The notes beneath the pieces are model-generated. The model saw nothing but the letters and a program-made list of their open reading frames with translations. It was not told the DNA's origin and did no database searches. A program made the translations under genes and the position numbers. A DNA stretch of 19,973 bases. Origin: DASZGI01 sp035938995 (lineage in GTDB: Bacteria; Actinomycetota; Actinomycetes; Streptomycetales; Catenulisporaceae). Positions 14,183 to 19,973 of this stretch are shown here, piece by piece (within the stretch, counting starts at the first letter, position 1; each line of letters opens with the position of its first letter). The stretch covers positions 1 to 19,973 of the forward strand of contig NZ_DASZGI010000262.1 in assembly GCF_035938995.1 (NCBI RefSeq), given 5' to 3'.

Positions 14183-15349
14183 TCAGTCTCCGCGAGCCCC
14201 TTGGATGATTCCGTCGATGACAGCTGCGGCTTGTTGCGGGTGCTCCTGCAGCCACCTGGCGAGGTGCTCCAGGACGGCCTGTTCGACGCATGCGCGCACT
14301 GCGGCGTTGCCCAGCACGCCGCGCGTGGAGCCCTCGAACTCGGGATACTCCAACTTCACCGACACGACCGCTGTCAGGCCCTCGCCGATCCGGTCGGTGC
14401 CGAGATCGGGGTCTGTTGCTGTCAGCAGCCGCCGCTCGCGCGCGTAGGCGTTGATCGCAGCCTGTACCCCGTCGTGGAAGCCCGCCGTGTGCGTGCCGCC
14501 GCCGGGGGTGGGTCGGCTGTTGGCGAAACTCCGAACGAGCTGCTGGCCGGAGCGGCGCCACCGCAAGGCCACCTCCATCGTCCCCGCCATCCGCGGGTCT
14601 TCTCGCTCCAAGCCGATGATGTCCGGGTGAAGGATCTCCGCCGACGGCTCGTCGAGGAGGGCGACCATGTCCCGCACACCACCCGGGGCCTGGAATCGAA
14701 GCGACCGCGGTTCGGACGGGTGGCGCTCGTCCGTGAGCGAGACGTCCAGGTTCCGGTTCAGGAAGGCCAGCTCCATGAAGCGCTCCGCCAGCGCGTCGAA
14801 CGAGCACTGCGTGGTTGTGAAGATGTCGGCATCCGGCCAGAAGGTGATGGTGGTCCCGCTACCAGCCGCCGGCCCCGCGTTCACGGGCTCACTGACCGCG
14901 ACGCCGCGCGCGTACTCCTGAACCCAGCGCACCCCCTCGCGCTGAACCTCGGCCACCATGCGGCTCGACAGGGCGTTGGCGACGAAGAGTCCCACGCCGC
15001 AGTCACTGAACACCGGGTAGCACCGACTGACGGGTATCACCCCGAGGAACATCCGGGTCAGCAGGGCTTCGAGACCGGGACCTACAGCATCCCCGCCGTC
15101 CTCGAAATGGACGCCGGGCCCGTCGTCGGCGACACGCACGCCGCCGTCCGGCATGAGAGTGATCTCGACGCTGCTTGCGCGGTCGGCCAGGACCTCGTTC
15201 ACCGCCCGGCCCGCGACCTCGAACACCAGGTTGTGCAGACCGCGTTCACCGGTCGAGCCGATGTACATCCCGGGCCGCTTCCTGATGGCTTCCCATCCCT
15301 CCAGCATCTGAATGTGGCGGGCGTCGTACTTGACGGGTTCCTGGCTCAC
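14183..15349 (-). CDS. GyrB-like N-terminal-domain protein (ATPase + transducer only)
   Basis: The GTG at 15349, with GGGGGGA just upstream, opens a 388-residue protein matching only the 43-kDa N-terminal part of GyrB. There is a GHKL domain (~10-220) and a transducer domain (~225-388); the TOPRIM and tail are absent. Landmarks are VKYDARHIQMLEGWEAIRKR, PGMYIGSTGERGLHNLVFEV, VADDGPG, VGLFVANALS, TTITFWPD, RPTPGGGTHTAGF and GLTAVVSVKLEYPEF. Glu44 (base) and Asp75 are kept. The Mg-binding Asn is Arg48, the DDGRG loop is DDGPG, and the GGLHGVG lid is SDCGVG. The transducer QTK lysine becomes Arg in STRG. ATP hydrolysis is therefore doubtful. The role is unknown: a decoy, drug-binding or gyrase-modulating protein are possibilities. 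Confidence 0.88.
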   Translation of the reverse strand: MSQEPVKYDARHIQMLEGWEAIRKRPGMYIGSTGERGLHNLVFEVAGRAVNEVLADRASSVEITLMPDGGVRVADDGPGVHFEDGGDAVGPGLEALLTRMFLGVIPVSRCYPVFSDCGVGLFVANALSSRMVAEVQREGVRWVQEYARGVAVSEPVNAGPAAGSGTTITFWPDADIFTTTQCSFDALAERFMELAFLNRNLDVSLTDERHPSEPRSLRFQAPGGVRDMVALLDEPSAEILHPDIIGLEREDPRMAGTMEVALRWRRSGQQLVRSFANSRPTPGGGTHTAGFHDGVQAAINAYARERRLLTATDPDLGTDRIGEGLTAVVSVKLEYPEFEGSTRGVLGNAAVRACVEQAVLEHLARWLQEHPQQAAAVIDGIIQGARGD

Positions 15350-15734
15350 GATGTCCCCCCGATGGTGTCCAGCAGGCTGCCTCGATCCTAGGCGATTTTC
15401 AGGAAAACACCAGGTCAGGGCCGATGTACCGAGGGCGTGGACGGGCCGGTGAGCGCCTACCGGAAGGTGGTCGGCAAGTGGCTGCGAACCCTCCGCTCAA
15501 AGGCGCACGGATCCCGCCGGGGCCGCTTACGACGCCATTCCGGGCGGCCCCGGACCCCGAATTTTCTCGCATTTCGAAGACAAGGCCCAGGCAGCCGGTC
15601 CGCACTGTGGTTGCGGTATCTCACGGTCCGCGTCCGCCCCTGACCCTGGCGACCATCCGCACCCTGCCTCGCCCGGATCGTTCCACAGGAGGGTGGGCCG
15701 GGCGCCGTCTTGTCGACGCAGGCTCACCCCCGGT
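15350..15734. other. Upstream region of the GyrB-like gene, no gene recognised
   Basis: Both strands carry open frames because of the high GC content, but none shows a domain or a ribosome site. The part near 15350-15420 must contain the promoter of the GyrB-like gene. I could not assign hexamers with confidence. Confidence 0.4.
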
Positions 15735-15945
15735 GCGCTGCGGGAACAAGGACGCCGGGCCGAGACCGCCGAGTTCGCCGAGAAGTCCCTGACCGACGAC
15801 CTGGCCGGCACGATCGGCGCTCCGGCGCCGGGGATCCGCCGCGTGTGCGCTCACACCCTTACGAGCTTCAGCAGCTCGACGCCGCCGAGCGCCATCTGCG
15901 CACACGCCTGACCCCAGCTGTCGGCGAGGACACCGCTTCTGACTT
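15735..15945 (+). pseudogene. Tetratricopeptide-repeat protein fragment
   Basis: One plus frame reads ALREQGRRAETAEFAEKSLT, then DDLAGTIGAPAPGIRRV. A shift near 15850 continues in another frame as YELQQLDAAERHLRTRLTP and AVGEDTASDFG. Together they follow the 42-residue TPR pattern of actinobacterial kinesin-light-chain-like proteins ('LREQGR-x-AEA-x-E..GEKAL..LG-x-DHP..L..L-x-ELQQ-x-DAAE-x-HLR'). No start is present, a frame break lies in the middle, and only about one and a half repeats remain, so it is a relic. Confidence 0.5.
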
Positions 15946-16146
15946 TGGCATCACGCCGCGGCGGCCACCGTCAGCGGTCTGCCATACTCCGGTGGCACAC
16001 CAGTTCGCACCGGGCGCCCTGACGCAACGGTCAGGGCGCCCGGCTGCCACGACAACCGAGTGCCTGATCTGCGGACCGGTACGCGACCGGTCCGGCCATC
16101 CGATGTCCGCGGCCCACATCGCGGACCCACTCTAGAAAGCACCCCG

Positions 16147-17523
16147 TTGACTCACTCGACGCGCCGGCTCCTGCCGCCGCTGTCCGTGCTCGCGCTCGCC
16201 GCAAGCGTGCTGACCCCGATAGCGCACACGCCCGACACCACCCCACAGCACCTCGCCTCGGCCTTAGCCGGGGCCGCGGCGCCGGTCCCGGCTGTGACCG
16301 GGCACATCCTGGCCGGCAACGTCGCCCAGGTGCTGTCGACCTCGCAGTGCGAGGCCAACCCCCAGCTCGCGATCGCCTGCTACTCGCCCCTGCAATACCA
16401 GGTCGCGTACGACCTGCAGCCCCTGTACGCGCAGGGGATCACTGGCGCCGGACGCACCATCGTGGTCGTGGACTCCTTCGGCTCGCCCACCATCCAAGCG
16501 GACCTGGACACCTTCGACCAGCAGTTCGGCCTGCCGAACACGACCGTCGACGTGGAGAAGTTCGGCACCATACCGCCGTTCGACCCGAACGATCCGCAGG
16601 ACACCGGGTGGGCCGCGGAAACCTCCCTCGATGTGGAGTACGCACACGCCATCGCCCCCGGGGCGAAGATCGTGCTCGCGGAGACCTCGGTGTCGGAGAC
16701 CGAGGGCGTGACCGGTTTCCCGCAGATCATGGCCGCGGAACAGCAGCTGATCAACGAGGGCGTCGGGGATGTGATCTCGCAGAGCTTCGGCGCGACCGAG
16801 AACACCTTCCCCGGCTTCGCCTCCGGCGACTTCTCTAGCCTGCTGGCGCTGCGGTGTGCGTTCGCGGACGCCGCCGTGCACGGTGTCACGGTGCTGGCGG
16901 CCGCGGGGGACAGCGGGGCGGCCAACGCCGAGGCCGACGGCCAGACGCTGTATCCGTACCCGACGAGCGGCTGGCCCGCCTCCGACCCCCTGGTCACGGC
17001 GGTCGGCGGCACCCAGCTGAGCCTCGACGACCAGGGCGGGCGCCTGTCGCCCGACGTGGTGTGGAACGACGGGTACGGCGCGGGCGGCGGCGGCCTGTCC
17101 CAAGTGTTCACCCGCCCCTGGTATCAGGGCCCGGTCGCCGGCGTCGTGGGTGGCCGGCGCGGCGTCCCGGACGTGGCGATGAGCGCCGCAGTCAACGGCG
17201 GCGCCTGGGTCTACCTCGGATTCCCCGGCGGCGGCGGGTGGAGCATCATCGGCGGCACCAGCGAGGCCACCCCGCTGATGGCGGGGGTCGTGGCCCTGGC
17301 CGACCAGGCCGCCGGACACCGCCTCGGTCTGCTCAACCCGACCCTCTACAAGCTCGGTACCAGCCCTAACGCCGCAGCCGACGGGATCATCGACATCACC
17401 ACCGGCAACAACACCTTCGGCGGGGTGACCGGCTACACCGCAGGCCCCGGATACGACCTGGCCAGCGGCCTGGGCACCATCGACGCCGCGAAGCTCGTCA
17501 ACGCCCTCGCGACACAATACTGA
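16147..17523 (+). CDS. Secreted S53-family (sedolisin) serine-carboxyl peptidase
   Basis: This is a 458-residue exported endopeptidase, typically acid-active. A TTG at 16147 with AGAAAG 8 nt upstream is the preferred start because a Sec signal follows directly (RRLLPPLSVLALAASVLTPI). ATG at 16060 is a longer alternative. The catalytic residues are visible: Glu158 and Asp162 in WAAETSLDVEYAH, Asp255 (oxyanion) in AAAGDSGAA, and Ser372 in GGTSEATP. The C-terminal calcium-site residues are in IIDITTGNN and GPGYDLASGLG. Only ~55 residues separate the signal from the catalytic core, so the ~180-residue prodomain found in most sedolisins is missing, as in a subset of actinobacterial homologues. A strong terminator follows the gene, which is monocistronic. 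Confidence 0.9.
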   Translation: MTHSTRRLLPPLSVLALAASVLTPIAHTPDTTPQHLASALAGAAAPVPAVTGHILAGNVAQVLSTSQCEANPQLAIACYSPLQYQVAYDLQPLYAQGITGAGRTIVVVDSFGSPTIQADLDTFDQQFGLPNTTVDVEKFGTIPPFDPNDPQDTGWAAETSLDVEYAHAIAPGAKIVLAETSVSETEGVTGFPQIMAAEQQLINEGVGDVISQSFGATENTFPGFASGDFSSLLALRCAFADAAVHGVTVLAAAGDSGAANAEADGQTLYPYPTSGWPASDPLVTAVGGTQLSLDDQGGRLSPDVVWNDGYGAGGGGLSQVFTRPWYQGPVAGVVGGRRGVPDVAMSAAVNGGAWVYLGFPGGGGWSIIGGTSEATPLMAGVVALADQAAGHRLGLLNPTLYKLGTSPNAAADGIIDITTGNNTFGGVTGYTAGPGYDLASGLGTIDAAKLVNALATQY

Positions 17524-17588
17524 CCACCGCCTGACGCGGCGACAGCCGCGGCCGCAGGATTCCGCAGGCAGTTGGAGTGTCGTCAGCG

Positions 17589-17630
17589 ATCCGGGCGGGG
17601 CCGCCAGTCGGCAGCCCCGCCCGGATTCTT
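17589..17630 (+). terminator. Strong terminator after the S53 peptidase gene
   Basis: ATCCGGGCGGGGC (17589-17601) pairs perfectly over 13 bp with GCCCCGCCCGGAT (17614-17626). Inner GCC/GGC can extend the stem, and a short T-rich tail TCTTAT follows. It lies 66 nt after the peptidase stop. Confidence 0.85.
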
Positions 17631-18048
17631 ATCCGCACCGGCAACGCGACGACACCGACCCGCACACTTCGTGAAACGCGTCAGGCCATGGCTGTGGTTG
17701 ACGATGCTGGGTGCGCCGGTTACTCCCATCGACGGCTGCGCCCGGCCATTGCGGTCCGCCAGCCAGAGCCGGACCACCCGGGTACGCCCGCGGTCGCCCG
17801 GCCCACCGCGGAAACGGTGCCGCGGCACCCGGTCAGGTGCCCGATGCCTGCCGCCGGTCCGCTCGCAGTCAGCCCGGTGGGCATCGTTTCCACGGTGCGG
17901 AACTCCACCTGAGCGCCCGGCCAGTCATCGAGCACCACCAGCACCGGCTGATGCGCGGTGCCAGGGGCCGAGCCGCGACATCACGGCATCCGGCATCCGG
18001 CATCCGGCAGCGAAGGATTGGCAAGCTTACGGACAGCAACCCCGGACG
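17631..18048. other. Intergenic region, no gene recognised
   Basis: Convergent spacer. A minus-strand frame at 17720-17944 has a short protein-like start (MLVVLDDWPGAQVEFRTVET) but then becomes low-complexity, with no ribosome site or known domain. Otherwise only the tandem heptamer at 17984 stands out. Confidence 0.4.
17984..18009 (+). repeat. Tandem 7-mer CGGCATC, about 3.7 copies
   Basis: CGGCATC is repeated exactly at 17984-17990, 17991-17997 and 17998-18004, followed by CGGCA. It is a short direct microrepeat between two convergent genes, expected to vary by slippage. Confidence 0.85.
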
Positions 18049-18077
18049 GGTGCAGCTCGCCTGAGAGGAGCTGCACC
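18049..18077 (-). terminator. Perfect 10-bp hairpin beyond the HEAT-repeat gene
   Basis: GGTGCAGCTC (18049-18058) pairs perfectly with GAGCTGCACC (18068-18077) around a 9-nt loop. It lies 96 nt past the minus-strand stop at 18173. It lacks a U-tract, so it may be a terminator or simply an inverted repeat. Confidence 0.5.
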
Positions 18078-18172
18078 TGTCGTCGAATGGTCCGAGACGG
18101 CAGCATCTAAGGCCCGGACCGTATCCGGCTTCCGTCGGCGACAGGCTCGGGCAAGCCGCCCCCGGACCGTCG

Positions 18173-19973
18173 TCATTCGCGGGCGATCGCCTCCCTCGCG
18201 GCGAGCGCCGCGGCGAGAAGTTGTTCATCTGCGCGAAGCTCTGCATCGAAGTCTCCGATATGGAATCCGAGCCGGTGCCTCCTCTCGACGATCTTGTCCA
18301 AGGCGGGAAGCGCGCCCGCGGCATCGGCGCCCATCTCGGCGAAGACTTCACACGCGAGTGGGCCCCAGATGTCGTCCTCCAGGTAGCCCACGAGTGTCGT
18401 GCGGACCAGATCGGCAACGTCCGCGCCTCGTGCACGCCAGAGCACGGCCAGAGCCCGCGGATTCACTCGCCGCGGTTCGGCGCAGGCCACCTGATGTACG
18501 AACTCCACGTGGCGCTCGGCCAGACCGCCGTTCTCGAACAGCCAGGCCACGATCTGGGCGGAGAACTGTCCGGACAGTCGCCGCACGGCGTGGCGCGCGG
18601 TCGGTTCAGTCATGTAGGTGTCGAGCAGTTGTTCCGCGCGGCCGCGGTCACCGGTGATCTTCGCCAGTGCGAGAACGCAGAGCGCAACCCAGGAGCCCTC
18701 CGCATCACCGGCCAAGAGGCGTTCCACGATCGGTATCGCAGCAGCAGCGTCGGCACCCAGATCACCGAGTCTGGCAATGATCTGCCAGCGCACCGCGCTG
18801 TGAAACGGATCCGTATTCCCGGACAGGGCGTCGAGCGCGCCCACCATGGCTTCAGCTGTGGCGGCCGGTTCGGACGGGGCGAGCCGGCCCAGTGCCATAG
18901 CGGCCTTCCCGAGGCTGCAGTCGCAAGTCCGGTCCGCCGCGCATCCCTGATGGCCGGAATCGACTTCCCGACGAAGCGCGGCCAGAGAGTCATAGCCCTC
19001 AACGCCGTGCCCCTGAGCCCGGTGATCACCGATCCGCCCCAACGCCATTCCCACCACCTCGCGAAACCGAGGGATCTCCAAGAGCTCGGCTAGTTCGTCC
19101 GCATGCGCCCGGGTCAGTTCAACGCTCGCGCCGATCGCGCCGGCAGCGGCCAGCCGGACTTCCGCAGCGTCGTCATCAAGCGCTCTCGCTAAGGCCGAGG
19201 AGAGGTGCGCAGCGGCTGCGCGCCAGTGCCGGATCGCTTCGAGCGCCATCTCGACGCCGGCATGTCGGCACACCGGCTCCGGGCGCGCCAGCAACTGCGC
19301 CACCCGCAGGTAGCAATCCGATTCCCTGTCCTGCTTGATCAAGGCGCCTGCCCACAACACACCCGCCGAACACGTCAGCCTGCTTCCCGGGCCGGCCAAA
19401 CGTAGACCAGCTGCTGCTAAGTCCTCGACCAGAGCAGCCTCCGTGGAAACGAGCTCCGCAGCGCTGGCCGAGCGGGCGAAGGCGAGGCCCGCGCGCAGCC
19501 GTACCGCCGGGTCCGAGTCCTTCATGAGGGACTGAACCAGGACGTGGCAAGGGCAATCCTGGTGCGGGCAGCCCGTGCCGATCACCGCTTCGACGAGGGC
19601 GAGCCTCGCAGCCGGCTCCACGTCGGAGCCGCGGACCCCGAGCAGGAATCTCGCGCGGTCGTGATCGGCGGCGGCCACCAGCCACGCAGCCCTGCGCCGC
19701 ACCCGCACGTCCCTATCCGCCAAGCAGCTCACACCAGCCTCGACGAGCGTGCTTCGTCTGGAGACTAGCGGCGCAAGCTCGGTGAGCAGCTGCAACACGA
19801 CGGAGCGGACTGCGGCATCGGGATGGTTGGTGAGTGTGAGCAGGCGCTCAGCGATCGGATCTGTGGGGTCGGAACGAAGAGCCTCGAAGATAGCGGATCT
19901 CGCGGACCCGTAGCCCTCACCGGAGGAACTCCTCAGAGCCATGGCAAGCCACGACTCGACAAGATTGGTCGGC
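18173..19973 (-). CDS. HEAT-repeat protein with Cys clusters (5' end off window)
   Basis: At least 589 residues from an ATG at 19942 to the TGA at 18173 form an alpha-helical solenoid. The frame stays open to the right edge (PTNLVESWLA before that Met), so the true start probably lies outside. Repeats of ~30-40 residues are visible, for example DPTDPIAERLLTLTNHPDAA, DRDVRVRRRAAWLVAAADHD, DSDPAVRLRAGLAFARSASA, DDAAEVRLAAAGAIGASVEL and GDLGADAAAAIPIVERLLAG. Two Cys-rich loops, CPHQDCPCHV and CAADRTCDCSLGKAA, interrupt the solenoid in similar positions and could bind a metal. HEAT solenoids serve as protein-binding scaffolds; the partner is unknown. No enzyme motif is visible. It is convergent with the S53 gene. 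Confidence 0.85.
   Translation of the reverse strand, partial: PTNLVESWLAMALRSSSGEGYGSARSAIFEALRSDPTDPIAERLLTLTNHPDAAVRSVVLQLLTELAPLVSRRSTLVEAGVSCLADRDVRVRRRAAWLVAAADHDRARFLLGVRGSDVEPAARLALVEAVIGTGCPHQDCPCHVLVQSLMKDSDPAVRLRAGLAFARSASAAELVSTEAALVEDLAAAGLRLAGPGSRLTCSAGVLWAGALIKQDRESDCYLRVAQLLARPEPVCRHAGVEMALEAIRHWRAAAAHLSSALARALDDDAAEVRLAAAGAIGASVELTRAHADELAELLEIPRFREVVGMALGRIGDHRAQGHGVEGYDSLAALRREVDSGHQGCAADRTCDCSLGKAAMALGRLAPSEPAATAEAMVGALDALSGNTDPFHSAVRWQIIARLGDLGADAAAAIPIVERLLAGDAEGSWVALCVLALAKITGDRGRAEQLLDTYMTEPTARHAVRRLSGQFSAQIVAWLFENGGLAERHVEFVHQVACAEPRRVNPRALAVLWRARGADVADLVRTTLVGYLEDDIWGPLACEVFAEMGADAAGALPALDKIVERRHRLGFHIGDFDAELRADEQLLAAALAAREAIARE

Noticed and set aside
14150..15391. 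A 413-codon plus-strand open frame
   Set aside because: Longer than the GyrB-like gene but exactly antisense to it, with no recognisable domain; the minus strand carries clear GyrB motifs.
16264..17517. A 417-codon minus-strand open frame
   Set aside because: Antisense shadow of the S53 peptidase, Gly/Arg/His-rich without motifs.
17720..17944. Minus-strand frame starting MLVVLDDWPG
   Set aside because: Only the first ~30 residues look protein-like; no ribosome site, no domain and low-complexity end.
1..19973. CRISPR arrays, tRNA and rRNA genes
   Set aside because: No spaced direct repeats of CRISPR size, no cloverleaf with a TTCGA-type arm and no rRNA-like conserved stretches were noticed on either strand; a covariance-model scan was not possible.

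Overview
The window is high-GC DNA with GTG and TTG starts, purine-rich Shine-Dalgarno sites and protein families typical of filamentous actinobacteria: Scr1/DUF5753 regulators, DUF574 SAM methyltransferases, a Tat-exported phospholipase C, family I36 and S53 secreted proteins, and IS1182/IS1380 transposases. A Streptomyces- or Catenulispora-like actinomycete fits best; the genus cannot be fixed from sequence alone. The content looks like accessory chromosome: about half of the recognisable coding units are relics. I see no rRNA, tRNA, CRISPR array or complete insertion sequence.

Layout. 1-1361 is a gene graveyard: a LuxR/LAL-type regulator tail, a solute-binding-protein fragment and an IS5-type transposase start on the minus strand, then an internally deleted IS3 element, an rve-integrase fragment and an ISAs1-type tail on the plus strand. 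1485-2429 encodes an unrecognised multi-pass membrane protein, convergent with a Tat-exported phospholipase C (2804-4855, minus) across a strong hairpin. 4946-6495 holds a coding remnant, a small membrane protein and a secreted I36-type inhibitor, followed by a hairpin and an IS1182 relic. 7138-9109 is a compact regulatory unit: a TetR repressor divergent from a DUF998 membrane protein that overlaps a DUF1905/YdeI-like gene by 4 nt, with palindromic operators between them. 9262-11695 holds a DUF574 methyltransferase, a frameshifted DUF5753 regulator relic just upstream on the same strand, and an intact Scr1-type regulator facing away, preceded by a 33-codon ORF that overlaps its start.

11696-14183 is mostly decayed: an IS1380 fragment fused to another coding fragment, a stand-alone mraY with a one-base frameshift, and a truncated macro-domain gene. 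Upstream on the same strand is an intact gene for a GyrB N-terminal-domain paralogue (14183-15349) whose ATPase motifs are substituted. Side-by-side paralogues of two classic antibiotic targets, MraY and GyrB, outside their usual loci are the most intriguing signal. Then come a TPR-protein relic, a secreted S53 (sedolisin) peptidase with a strong terminator, repeats, and a large HEAT-repeat protein running off the right edge.

Three units look functional together: TetR/DUF998/DUF1905 as a self-regulated stress or resistance operon; the methyltransferase with Scr1-type regulators; and the exported enzymes (phospholipase C, I36 inhibitor, S53 peptidase), which serve an extracellular lifestyle but are not an operon.
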